41,303 nt of DNA from assembly GCA_902763155.1 (NCBI GenBank), contig CACWQS010000009.1:30707-72009 (forward strand). The letters are read 5' to 3'. A program made the position numbers and the translations under genes. The notes beneath the pieces were generated by a model. The model was not told where the DNA came from and ran no database searches. It worked only from the letters and a program-made list of their open reading frames with translations. Origin of the DNA: an uncultured Pseudomonadota bacterium. Lineage in GTDB: Bacteria; Pseudomonadota; Alphaproteobacteria; RF32; CAG-239. This document shows positions 33,867-40,977 of the stretch, piece by piece (positions within the stretch are counted from its first letter, which is position 1; each line of letters starts with the position of its first letter).

Positions 33867-35447
33867 ATGCTTTTCACTTTGTCTTATTCTAATAAAAATA
33901 CGCTTACATTGCTTCTATTATCCCAAGTTTTTTTGTTTTCACAAAGCGCAATCGCCGTTGAAGCTGATAATGATATAATAATTTATAATACTGATGATAT
34001 TGAGTGTAATCGTGATTCATTTGATATATCAATTTGCAAAGACAAAAACGGAGCACTTATCAATGGGAAAACGAGATTATATTACCCCACTGGAGATCTG
34101 GAGTATGAAGCAAATTGGAAAAATGGTAGATTAGACGATTTATCTGTTCGTTACTATATGTCTGGGCAAATTGAGATTGAAAAACATTTCAAAAACGGAA
34201 TACAAACAGGTACCGCAAAAGAATATTATGAGAACGGGCAAATAAAATCTGAAATACAGTGGGACAATCATTTACCAAACGGAACTCGTAAAGAATATTA
34301 TGAAAACGGAAATCTTAAATCAGAATCTTTATGGAAAAACGGCAAAGCAAATGGTCCATCAAAACAATATTATATTTCAGGTAATTTAAAAAGCGAGTCA
34401 TCATGGAGCAATGACAGACAAACCGGTGTAAGTAAAAAATATGATGAAACAGGTATATTACGCTCTAAAGCAGAATGGGAAAATAATCTTCCAAATGGTT
34501 TATCGGTCGAATATGACGAAACCGGTGCACTAAAATCTGAAACATCTTTCGTTGAAGGGGTTATCAATGGTTTGCGCAGGGAATTTTACCCTGATGGCAC
34601 TTTATATTCCGAAGTTATGTGGAAAAATGGTAATCGTCATGGCGTATTACGCGAATATTATCCTACAGGTTCATTAAAAAGTGAAACTCCTTGGGTTGAC
34701 GGGAAACAAAATGGCTCTGGTAAGGGATACTTCGAAAATGGTCAATTGCAATATGAAAATTCATGGAATAATGGAAAATTGCATGGAAAATTTGTAGATT
34801 ATTACGAAAATGGTTTCGTAAAAGCAGAATACGAATTTTTGGATGGTTTACAGAATGGATTACGCAAAGATTATTACGATTCCGGTGATATACTGTCTGA
34901 AACAAATTGGATAAATGGTAAGAAAGAAGGATTGGCCTTACAGTATTATAAATTCGGTGTATTGGCCTCTGAAATTAATTTTAAAAATGATAAAGCAGAG
35001 GGAGAGGCGAAATTCTATCATGATAATGGGCAAGAAGCTAAAAAAGTAAAGTTTATAGAAGATAAGAGAGAAGGAATCTTGCAACAATATGACGAAAACG
35101 GAATGTTGATTGCGGAAATTCCATACGTTAATGATAAAGAAAACGGCGTGATGAAAAGCTATTTCGCTAACGGGCAAATAGAATCAGAAACCAATATGGA
35201 AGATGGCAAAGAAAACGGTATCGTCAAGTTATATTATGAAAATGGCAATTTGAAAGCAGAACTTTCATTTAAAAAGGGGATACGTGATGGAATTTCTAAA
35301 TGGTATTTTGATAATAGAAATATTGAAACAACAGTTGAATATATCAATGGAATACGTGAAGGCGTGCGTAAAGAGTATTATGAAGACGGTAGATTGAAAT
35401 CAGAAACTATTTGGAAAAGCGGTAGAAAAATAAACACTGCTCATTAA
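33867..35447 (+). CDS. Exported MORN_2 / YwqK-type repeat protein
   Basis: 526 residues with a strong ribosome binding site (AAGGAGG). A signal peptide (LLLLSQVFLFSQSAIA) and about 45 residues of spacer containing two Cys (IECNRDSFDISICKD) lead into some 19 tandem repeats of 24 residues, consensus GxxNGxxKEYYENGxLKSEx followed by WKNG, up to the last eight residues. This is the MORN variant of 'toxin-antitoxin system YwqK family antitoxin' proteins. Function is not known: such proteins are often exported and may bind partners or lipid. It is AT-rich relative to dnaK and lies between two copies of the dnaK terminator. Confidence 0.85.
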   Translation: MLFTLSYSNKNTLTLLLLSQVFLFSQSAIAVEADNDIIIYNTDDIECNRDSFDISICKDKNGALINGKTRLYYPTGDLEYEANWKNGRLDDLSVRYYMSGQIEIEKHFKNGIQTGTAKEYYENGQIKSEIQWDNHLPNGTRKEYYENGNLKSESLWKNGKANGPSKQYYISGNLKSESSWSNDRQTGVSKKYDETGILRSKAEWENNLPNGLSVEYDETGALKSETSFVEGVINGLRREFYPDGTLYSEVMWKNGNRHGVLREYYPTGSLKSETPWVDGKQNGSGKGYFENGQLQYENSWNNGKLHGKFVDYYENGFVKAEYEFLDGLQNGLRKDYYDSGDILSETNWINGKKEGLALQYYKFGVLASEINFKNDKAEGEAKFYHDNGQEAKKVKFIEDKREGILQQYDENGMLIAEIPYVNDKENGVMKSYFANGQIESETNMEDGKENGIVKLYYENGNLKAELSFKKGIRDGISKWYFDNRNIETTVEYINGIREGVRKEYYEDGRLKSETIWKSGRKINTAH

Positions 35448-35502
35448 AAAATATGCTTCTGACTGATTGATGCATGAGTGAAAATTATTTGCTTGATTTT
35501 GT

Positions 35503-35541
35503 GGCTCCGCGGACTATCTCTCGGAGCCTTGATTTTATTTA
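35503..35541 (+). terminator. Second copy of the dnaK terminator
   Basis: GGCTCCG (35503-35509) pairs with CGGAGCC (35522-35528), then TTGATTTTATTT. It matches 33712-33750 apart from one base lost in the loop and serves the MORN-repeat gene. Confidence 0.85.
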
Positions 35542-35548
35542 AAATGCG

Positions 35549-35583
35549 AAAGAGGAAACAAGCAATCGCCCATTTCCTCCTTA
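35549..35583 (-). terminator. Likely terminator of the YdcF-like gene
   Basis: On the minus strand GGAGGAAA pairs with TTTCCTC across a 15-base loop, followed by TTTCGCATTTT. Moderate strength. Confidence 0.5.
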
Positions 35584-35597
35584 TAAAGATAAAATAA

Positions 35598-36458
35598 TCA
35601 ATACCTCTCAGCCTCATTGATTGCCTTACGCTCATCACTGATATATTTCTCAGCATTCCAGAATATATCCCAGACAATAGGAATATACTGCAGATAAGCT
35701 TTAAGCAGACCAATCCCGCCCAAGCGCTGCTTAATCAGGAAGCGATTGCGCAAGAGAGCGTCAGCTTTTTTCGTTTCAGCATCTGCCTCAAACGGCTTGC
35801 GTAAAAACTTGCCATCATAGACGTCAAAACGCCTCACCAGCGAAGCGAACAAGTGCAAAGCAACTTTACCGTCTCCGGCAGATTGGAAGTTATACCACCT
35901 TAGAGTTTCAGCCACGCTCTGATGAATAACGAACATATCGTAATTCAATTTAACGCAACCGTGCTTTTCTGGCTCCTCATTGCACTGAAAATCAGCGCTC
36001 TGTTTGAAGACCATTGCCAGCCGTTGGGTCGAAACTACCAAAGCATTTTTACCTTCTGCCAGCTTAGAAATAGCCTGCAGATTTTCGGTGGTGTTGGTAC
36101 CCTTATCAAGCACAACAATATCTTCTTTAGGAACACCAAGCTCCATAGCCACGCGCTGCAAACGAGCAGCCTCTGTTTCCTTTTTCAGGAGTTTAGCTTC
36201 TTTCTTACCACGCATTTTCAGCGATAAACGCATCACCGAAAAAGCTACTGCCAGAAGTCCCTCTCCACCGACTACAACCAGTCGGGCATCAGGATTAAGT
36301 TCCTTTACCTTGCGGTAAACACTCATTGACTTCAAAACGGCAGTGATGTCATCATCATAAACCACCATGTAGTCATACTTCTTAGTTGCATCGAAAGTTG
36401 ACGCAACATCATAGCATTGGTTAATCACCTCCGCTGCTTCAAGATACTTTTTATTCAT
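35598..36458 (-). CDS. YdcF/SanA-like (DUF218) protein, Bacteroidota-like
   Basis: 286 residues without signal peptide or N-terminal membrane helix. The DUF218 fold is suggested by KKYDYMVVYDDDITAVLKSM, ARLVVVGGEG, RLQRVAMELGVPKEDIVVLD, KGTNTTENLQAISKLAEG and ALVVSTQRLAMVF: a Rossmann-like core with the Glu/Asn active-site segment. Members act in envelope or cell-wall precursor metabolism (ElyC, SanA), but this soluble form is uncharacterised to me. Codons are more GC-rich than the flanking genes; the start lacks a Shine-Dalgarno sequence (ATATATAAAATT before ATG), as with the two secreted Bacteroidota-like genes. Confidence 0.65.
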   Translation of the reverse strand: MNKKYLEAAEVINQCYDVASTFDATKKYDYMVVYDDDITAVLKSMSVYRKVKELNPDARLVVVGGEGLLAVAFSVMRLSLKMRGKKEAKLLKKETEAARLQRVAMELGVPKEDIVVLDKGTNTTENLQAISKLAEGKNALVVSTQRLAMVFKQSADFQCNEEPEKHGCVKLNYDMFVIHQSVAETLRWYNFQSAGDGKVALHLFASLVRRFDVYDGKFLRKPFEADAETKKADALLRNRFLIKQRLGGIGLLKAYLQYIPIVWDIFWNAEKYISDERKAINEAERY

Positions 36459-36495
36459 AATTTTATATATTTAAATAATATGTTGTTTCACTTCA

Positions 36496-36524
36496 TGTAT
36501 ACCATAATATCGAAGGCTAAGCAA
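36496..36524 (-). promoter_or_regulatory. Promoter of the YdcF-like gene
   Basis: Minus strand TTGCTT (36519-36524), 17-base spacer, TATACA (36496-36501). Confidence 0.55.
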
Positions 36525-36651
36525 GTTAAATTTATGATTATGTGTTTTATAAATCACTGAGAACCGCCACCACTTTCTGTAAATTTGCATATCTTTTGCC
36601 GATAAGTAAGCATTTCAAAATTATAGTAATAAAAATATCATAATAAAATAA

Positions 36652-36680
36652 TTGACAGCTATGGAGCGTCCAAGTTATAA
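36652..36680 (+). promoter_or_regulatory. Promoter of the serum amyloid A-like cassette
   Basis: TTGACA (36652-36657), 17-base spacer, TTATAA (36675-36680). Transcription would start near 36687, directly before a terminator-like hairpin. Confidence 0.65.
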
Positions 36681-36688
36681 AAATTGTT

Positions 36689-36724
36689 AGAGTGTATTTC
36701 TGTATCTGAAATGCACTCTTTTTG
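36689..36724 (+). terminator. Terminator-like hairpin in the leader (possible attenuator)
   Basis: AGAGTGTATTT (36689-36699) pairs with AAATGCACTCT (36709-36719) with one wobble, followed by TTTTTG. It begins just after the predicted transcription start and before the conserved leader hairpin, so most transcripts might stop here unless something prevents it. It could instead be left over from a lost upstream gene. Confidence 0.55.
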
Positions 36725-36735
36725 TTATTAACCAC

Positions 36736-36780
36736 CGAAAACCGCACCTTAAAACCGTGCGGTTTTCGCATTTTAAAAGG
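36736..36780 (+). promoter_or_regulatory. Hairpin leader, copy 2
   Basis: CGAAAACCGCAC (36736-36747) pairs perfectly with GTGCGGTTTTCG (36757-36768) around CTTAAAACC, then CATTTTAAAAGGA with the ribosome binding site before ATG 36791. It is homologous to 104-146 at the other end of the window, including the AT-rich bases before the stem. Confidence 0.7.
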
Positions 36781-36790
36781 AAAAAAGAAA

Positions 36791-37279
36791 ATGAGTAATT
36801 TATATAAATTCAATCAAGACACGCAAATTGATGAATTTGGTGTCGATCATTCCAACTTCTCATTACGAGATGAAATTGAGTATAACACTATGCGGGCTAA
36901 TCAATCTATGCCCAAACAGCAGAATCCGATAAGGCAAGTTGTCGGAGCAGTTGCGGATATGACGCGAAATTATTTCGATATGAAACGCGATAATACTGTC
37001 GGTAATGATGACTATTTTCATTGTAAAGCCAATTATGAAGCCGCAAACAGAGGAGATTGGGGACGTTCAACCGCTACTTGGCTGGGGAATAAAAAAGAAG
37101 ATTTCGATTATTATAAAAATCAAATCAGAGGTCTTTCTCCGGTAGAGGCATCTATTGATAGAATTCACGATAGAAAAGTGAATGAAATTGGTAGACAGCG
37201 GGCTCAAAGTGGTTTATATTCCAGTCCGAGAGAAGCTTGCAATTCTTTTAGGGTTAAAGACATAAATGAGAAATATTGA
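36791..37279 (+). CDS. Serum amyloid A-like domain protein
   Basis: 162 residues from ATG 36791. Residues about 55-162 follow the vertebrate serum amyloid A pattern in order. Human SAA1, from memory, has ARDMWRAYSDMR, SDKYFHARGNYDAAKRG, NEWGRSGKD and LPEKY. Here ADMTRNYFDMKRDN, GNDDYFHCKANYEAANRGDW, VNEIGRQ and INEKY stand at matching places, with a Cys at residue 78 and one at 150. The N-terminal 50 residues are polar, with no signal peptide. As far as I recall, the SAA family (PF00277) has bacterial members, some at the C-terminus of large toxin-like proteins; their role is not known. Shared leader with the effector gene at 154 and small membrane proteins downstream suggest a secreted or contact-dependent factor. 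Function is unproven. Confidence 0.75.
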   Translation: MSNLYKFNQDTQIDEFGVDHSNFSLRDEIEYNTMRANQSMPKQQNPIRQVVGAVADMTRNYFDMKRDNTVGNDDYFHCKANYEAANRGDWGRSTATWLGNKKEDFDYYKNQIRGLSPVEASIDRIHDRKVNEIGRQRAQSGLYSSPREACNSFRVKDINEKY

Positions 37280-37373
37280 ATACATAGCAATATTTAAGAT
37301 GACAGTGAAAATTATTTGGAATCTTTTTGCAATTGTTGGTTTATTTTCAATTATTTATCTTTTGATAGGATGA
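37266..37373 (+). CDS. Small overlapping membrane peptide (35 residues)
   Basis: An ATG inside the last codons of the SAA-like gene (37266) opens a 35-residue frame; ATG 37299 would give 24. It has one membrane helix (IIWNLFAIVGLFSIIYLLIG), ends at TGA 37371-37373 and is followed four bases later by the next gene. The overlap and spacing suggest a coupled operon. No ribosome binding site is evident. Confidence 0.45.
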   Translation: MRNIEYIAIFKMTVKIIWNLFAIVGLFSIIYLLIG

Positions 37374-37377
37374 TATA

Positions 37378-37620
37378 ATGAGTATTAAACACTTTTTTTA
37401 TTGTATATACCAAACTATAAAAACTATTTGTGCTATAATCGGCATTTTAGTTGTCTGTATAATGGGCTATTTATGGTTTGATGATCAGATGTTCTGCTTG
37501 GATATAGGCAAAATTTATGATCCCATCCAAAAAATCTGCCGAAATGATTGCCTGACATGGAACGACGAAATAGGTTGCGTGCCGATAACAAAAGAAAATA
37601 TCGAAAAAAAAGCCAAATGA
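37378..37620 (+). CDS. Small membrane protein with a four-Cys exported domain
   Basis: 80 residues. One membrane helix (ICAIIGILVVCIMGYLW, about 17-33) followed by a polar domain with four cysteines (FCLDIGKIYDPIQKICRNDC and GCVPI), likely two disulfide bonds in the periplasm. Five basic residues before the helix place the N-terminus inside. Four bases after the small peptide gene, third in the cassette. By analogy with the first cassette it could be an immunity or accessory protein for the SAA-like product; this is inference. Confidence 0.6.
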   Translation: MSIKHFFYCIYQTIKTICAIIGILVVCIMGYLWFDDQMFCLDIGKIYDPIQKICRNDCLTWNDEIGCVPITKENIEKKAK

Positions 37621-37637
37621 TTATTGTAAACGGAAAG

Positions 37638-37666
37638 GGCAAGAGTGTAAAATTCTTGCCTTTTCT
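37638..37666 (+). terminator. Terminator of the serum amyloid A-like cassette
   Basis: GGCAAGA (37638-37644) pairs with TCTTGCC (37654-37660), then TTTTC. The stem resembles that of the terminator at 858-884 (GGCAAGG...CCTTGCC). Confidence 0.75.
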
Positions 37667-37676
37667 TAATAAAAAA

Positions 37677-37730
37677 ATCTGAGCGAGAAAGGATTGTGTG
37701 TAAAACACAAAACTCTCTCGCCCAGATTGA
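37677..37730 (-). terminator. Terminator of the small membrane gene at 37731
   Basis: On the minus strand AATCTG-GCGAGA pairs with TCTCGC-CAGATT, with an inner TTGTGT/ACACAA stem, followed by TTTTTTTATT. The structure is long and interrupted by a few mismatches. Confidence 0.75.
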
Positions 37731-37991
37731 TTACAATGAGGCACATATTATAAGCCCTATTGATGAGATACCTCCGAATAAAAGTATCCCAAATTTTGAG
37801 GCACCTTCATCGTGTAATCCATCGCCGGGATCGAGGATACTACATACCACTAATCCCAACATTAAGCCTGCTAACACTAAGAACATAGCGCTAGAGCTTA
37901 TTGATGTATGACCGCAAATATACAGCCAAACAAAAATTGAGATAAACAATGCCACCTCAATAACAGTGATAATATTTTTTGATATCATCAT
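37731..37991 (-). CDS. Small membrane protein of unknown function
   Basis: 86 residues (a second ATG follows at once). Three hydrophobic segments: NIITVIEVALFISIFVWLYI, AMFLVLAGLMLGLVVCSIL and FGILLFGGISSIGLIICASL, with a polar loop GDGLHDEGASK. It is convergent with the serum amyloid A-like cassette and has its own good terminator, which supports it being real. No family recognised. The upstream 340 bases (37992-38330) hold nothing I can name. Confidence 0.55.
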   Translation of the reverse strand: MMISKNIITVIEVALFISIFVWLYICGHTSISSSAMFLVLAGLMLGLVVCSILDPGDGLHDEGASKFGILLFGGISSIGLIICASL

Positions 37992-38343
37992 ATTCTTTAA
38001 ATCGAAATTTTTACCCAGCCTCGATTTCGCTACTTAAAGCAATACGGCATTGTCATACACACGAACTTAATTCAACACTGATGTTCATCTCCAAAACATA
38101 ACATCTATACGAATTTCTAAATTATAGCTACTGTTGTTCACTATGGGAGTTTATCAGGCTCCTGTTTCGTAAAGTCATCATACTTCAAATCCGAACGGTT
38201 GTTTCAAGCTTGTTTGTAAGGGTTCTTGCAAACAGTTGCTATAAGCAAGTATTTGCAAATTAATTCTTATTTAAATTTTATATATAATCCTTAGTTGTAT
38301 CAATTCTATTATACACCCCCCCCCGCGAAAGTCAAGCAAAACC
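37992..38343. other. Intergenic stretch with no recognised feature
   Basis: AT-rich and without a credible open frame. It includes a run of nine C (about 38316-38324) in a noncoding context and short GCAAGTATTTGCAA-type inverted repeats near 38247-38260. Promoter boxes for the minus-strand gene at 37991 may lie here, but none stands out. Confidence 0.4.
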
Positions 38344-38450
38344 AGTCGAACCACTCTTCCTGTGAGTTCTCATCTCATCCGCCTAATAAAATAACGCCCC
38401 GAAGGGCGTTCTTTTATTGGCGGATAGAGTGAGATTATTCCGCTTCGCTA
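38344..38450. repeat. tRNA-3'-end palindromic module, outer copy
   Basis: AGTCGAACCACTCTTCC, GTGAGTTCTCATCTCATCC and GCC, then a terminator AACGCCC (38393-38399) / GGGCGTT (38404-38410), then TTATTGGCGGATAGAGTGAG. The right half repeats the tRNA-Ser acceptor and T arm (minus strand), the left half its degenerate mirror. A second copy follows 166-167 bases later. Confidence 0.6.
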
Positions 38451-38510
38451 CATTCACTGCGCTCATCAGCTGTAAGCTGACCGCGATACACCCGTATCGC
38501 TTTCGCTTGT

Positions 38511-38582
38511 AGTCGAACCACTCTCTCCGTGAGTTCTCATCTCACCCGCCAATAAAAAAACGCCCAAATGGGCGTTCTTTAT
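38511..38582. repeat. tRNA-3'-end palindromic module, inner copy, with tRNA terminator
   Basis: AGTCGAACCACTCTCTCC, GTGAGTTCTCATCTCACCC and GCCA, then AACGCCC (38559-38565) / GGGCGTT (38570-38576) and TTATTGGC running into the real tRNA. On the minus strand the stem is followed by TTTTTTT, a strong terminator for tRNA-Ser. Left arms mirror the tRNA T arm (GTGAGTTCGAATCTCAC) imperfectly. Confidence 0.65.
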
Positions 38583-38673
38583 TGGCGGATAGAGTGAGAT
38601 TCGAACTCACGGTACCCTTTAGAGGTACACACGATTTCCAATCGTGCGCCTTCGACCACTCGGCCATCTATCC
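38583..38673 (-). tRNA. tRNA-Ser(GGA)
   Basis: Minus strand begins GGATAGATGGCCGAGTGG and ends CTCTATCC-G-CCA, with CCA encoded. The anticodon arm is CACGA-TTGGAAA-TCGTG, giving anticodon GGA (reads UCC and UCU). The long variable arm (GTACC..GGTAC) is the class II mark of tRNA-Ser. T arm GTGAGTTCGAATCTCAC. Confidence 0.97.
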
Positions 38674-38756
38674 GTAAGCCAATGCCCAATATAGCCGATT
38701 TTTTGAAATGTGCAACTGTTTTTTTGTATTTTCCGAAAATATGTAAATTAAAAAGA

Positions 38757-38780
38757 AAGGGAGATGCCTAAATCCCCCTT
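38757..38780 (-). terminator. Terminator of the rpsB-tsf operon
   Basis: AAGGGAGAT (38757-38765) pairs with ATCCCCCTT (38772-38780) with one mismatch; on the minus strand the tail is TCTTTTTAAT. Confidence 0.75.
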
Positions 38781-38804
38781 CCCGATTTGTTATCTTAAAA
38801 AAGA

Positions 38805-39725
38805 TTACTTATTGAGCTGAGCATTTACTTCAGCGGCAAAGTCTTCTTCTTTCTTCTGCAAACCATCGCCCAGTTTGAAGAAAGCATAGTCGGTCAGCTT
38901 AACATCGGTGCCTAATTCTTTAGCGGCATCAGCCACAACAGCCTTAACCTTCTTATCCGGATCCATAATGTAAGCTTGTTCTTCCAAAACAACTTCTTCG
39001 TAGAACTTGCGAATACGACCTTCAACCATCTTCTCAACAATATTTGCCGGCTTACCCGAAGCTAAAGCTTGTTCCGAGAAAATGCCTTTTTCGTGTTCTA
39101 CTGCCGCCGGATCAACACTTGCAATATTCAAAGCAATCGGAGCGGTAGCGGCAATATGCATAGCGATATGCTTGCCTAAATCAGCCAATTTTGCTTTATC
39201 ACCGGTTGATTCCAAAGCCACCAAAACGCCGATTTTACCTAAGCCGTCGCGAGCGGCATTGTGTACATAAGAGCAAACCAAACCATTGTTCACGCTGATT
39301 ACTTTAGCGCGGCGCAAATTCATATTTTCACCGATACGAGCAATCATATCAGTCAAACGTTCACCGAAAGTTTTACCGTTTTCAGCAACATTTTTCATTG
39401 CTTCAACATCACCGTTTGTTGTCAAAGCTATCTTAGCGGCATCTTCAACATAAGCTTGGAAAATGTCATTTTTAGCAACAAAGTCTGTTTCAGAGTTAAC
39501 TTCTACTACTGCACCTTTATTGCCTTCAACCTTTACGGCAACCAAACCTTCTGCGGCAATACGGCTCGACTTTTTGGCAGCCGAAGCCAAACCTTTTTTA
39601 CGCAACCAGTCAACTGCTTCGTCCATATTTCCGTTTGCTTCAACCAAAGCCTTTTTGCAATCAAGCATACCGGCGCCGGTTGTCTCTCTCAATTCTTTTA
39701 CCATAGCGGCTGTAATTTCTGCCAT
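38805..39725 (-). CDS. tsf: Elongation factor Ts
   Basis: 306 residues, usual alphaproteobacterial length. EF-Ts recycles EF-Tu by driving out GDP. The N-terminal UBA-like part [20 protein letters not shown], the signature [11 protein letters not shown] and the [20 protein letters not shown] block are clear, as is [15 protein letters not shown]. It follows rpsB after about 110 bases with a possible attenuating hairpin between. Confidence 0.98.
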   Translation of the reverse strand: MAEITAAMVKELRETTGAGMLDCKKALVEANGNMDEAVDWLRKKGLASAAKKSSRIAAEGLVAVKVEGNKGAVVEVNSETDFVAKNDIFQAYVEDAAKIALTTNGDVEAMKNVAENGKTFGERLTDMIARIGENMNLRRAKVISVNNGLVCSYVHNAARDGLGKIGVLVALESTGDKAKLADLGKHIAMHIAATAPIALNIASVDPAAVEHEKGIFSEQALASGKPANIVEKMVEGRIRKFYEEVVLEEQAYIMDPDKKVKAVVADAAKELGTDVKLTDYAFFKLGDGLQKKEEDFAAEVNAQLNK

Positions 39726-39767
39726 AATCTTAATTCCTCTATTTTAATATGATTTATTTTCATAAAA

Positions 39768-39800
39768 GGCGCGGTTGATAATTGCTTATACCGCCGCGCC
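39768..39800 (-). terminator. Hairpin between rpsB and tsf
   Basis: GGCGCGG (39768-39774) pairs with CCGCGCC (39794-39800); on the minus strand the stem is followed by TTTTATG. It could lower tsf expression relative to rpsB or just protect the rpsB mRNA end. Confidence 0.5.
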
Positions 39801-39835
39801 CGTTCTTAAACGCAAAGCGTCTGCTTTCCTTTTAT

Positions 39836-40663
39836 TTAAGCTTCGGTCGTTTCTGCTTTAGCTGCCTTTGTTTTACGCGGAGCGCGTTTTTTCGGTGCAG
39901 CTTTTTCTTCGGCAACAGCTTCAACTTCAGCTACGGTTTCAGCATCAGATACCTCTAAACCTTTAGCAGCGATTTCTGCCTGCATACCGTCCAAAATGGC
40001 GCCCGATACCAATTCGCAATAAAACTGAATTGCGCGAATAGCATCATCATTACCAGGAACAGGGAAATCTACTTCGTTCGGATTAGCATTGGTATCAACA
40101 ATGCCGACAACCGGAATATTGAGCTTCTTGGCTTCTTTAATTGCCAATGCTTCTTTCGGTGTGTCAATCACAAAAATCAAATCCGGCTGACCACCCATTT
40201 CTTTAATACCGTCTAAAACAACAGCGAGTTTTTCGCGTTCTTTCTTCAAGTTTAAGATTTCCTTTTTGGTATAGCCTTCATAAGCGTTGTTAGCTTCCAT
40301 TTCGTTGAGTTTATTCAAACGAGTGATTGATTTATAAACCGTTTTCCAGTTGGTGAGCATACCGCCTAACCAGCGATAGTTCACATAATATTGACCGCAA
40401 CGTGTTGCGCTGTCTTTAACGATTTCTTGCGCTTGTCTTTTTGTAGCCACAAACAAAACTTTGCCGCCTTGAGCCACTACTTCACGCACTGCATTAAGTG
40501 CGGTGTAGAGCATCGGGTAAGTTTTTTGTAAATCAATAATGTGAATATTATCTTTTTTACCGTAAATAAACGGTGCCATTTGCGGGTTCCAACGACGAGC
40601 GTGGTGACCAAAGTGTACGCCAGCTTCAACCATCTGACGTAATGTAAATGTAGGAAGTGTCAT
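39836..40663 (-). CDS. rpsB: 30S ribosomal protein S2
   Basis: 275 residues. Family blocks: [90 protein letters not shown] and [20 protein letters not shown]. The C-terminus has an extra acidic then Lys/Ala/Pro-rich tail (about 40 residues, e.g. [15 protein letters not shown]), as in several alphaproteobacteria. AAGGA lies eight bases before the start. Confidence 0.99.
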   Translation of the reverse strand: MTLPTFTLRQMVEAGVHFGHHARRWNPQMAPFIYGKKDNIHIIDLQKTYPMLYTALNAVREVVAQGGKVLFVATKRQAQEIVKDSATRCGQYYVNYRWLGGMLTNWKTVYKSITRLNKLNEMEANNAYEGYTKKEILNLKKEREKLAVVLDGIKEMGGQPDLIFVIDTPKEALAIKEAKKLNIPVVGIVDTNANPNEVDFPVPGNDDAIRAIQFYCELVSGAILDGMQAEIAAKGLEVSDAETVAEVEAVAEEKAAPKKRAPRKTKAAKAETTEA

Positions 40664-40821
40664 ATTTATATATCCTTTTTTTTCCGGTTAAACCTCCGCA
40701 GACTTTGGCTTTTTACAGCACCGGAGCGAAATTTGAGCAACATCTTGAGAAAACCTAATATAAATCTTCTTCCCAAAACCAACTGCCAACTTCCGCCTAT
40801 CTGCGTGTGTATTAAGTTGCA

Positions 40822-40877
40822 AAGCCGCACCATTGCGGCTTCGCGTGTGTTTATACCACATTTTTCATCGAATGCAA
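40822..40877 (-). promoter_or_regulatory. rpsB promoter and leader hairpin
   Basis: Minus strand TTGCAT (40872-40877), 16 bases, TATAAA (40850-40855). The transcript would then carry AAGCCGCA-ATGG-TGCGGCTT (40822-40841), a perfect eight-base stem with four-base loop, about 160 bases before rpsB. This placement could serve S2 autoregulation; I do not recognise a specific published motif. Confidence 0.5.
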
Positions 40878-40977
40878 GTATTTTTTTTGCATTGGTGGAG
40901 AATTTTTCGGCATATTGCGGCAGGCCGGAAAGGTCAAACTTCGGGGTGATGTTAAACTGCTCCGCCATCTCAGTACG

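Noticed and set aside
34067..35423. Tandem repeats as a CRISPR array
   Set aside because: The 72-base periodicity encodes 24-residue protein repeats in one open frame; there are no identical repeats with unique spacers.
35444..35713. 89-codon minus-strand frame
   Set aside because: It overlaps the end of the YdcF-like gene in another frame and covers the duplicated terminator; no features.
36547..36813. 88-codon minus-strand frame
   Set aside because: It is antisense to the promoter, terminator-like hairpin and conserved leader of the SAA-like cassette, and its composition reflects AT-rich noncoding DNA.
38316..38324. Run of nine C as a phase-variation switch
   Set aside because: It lies in noncoding DNA far from any start codon, with no promoter spacing it could alter that I can identify.
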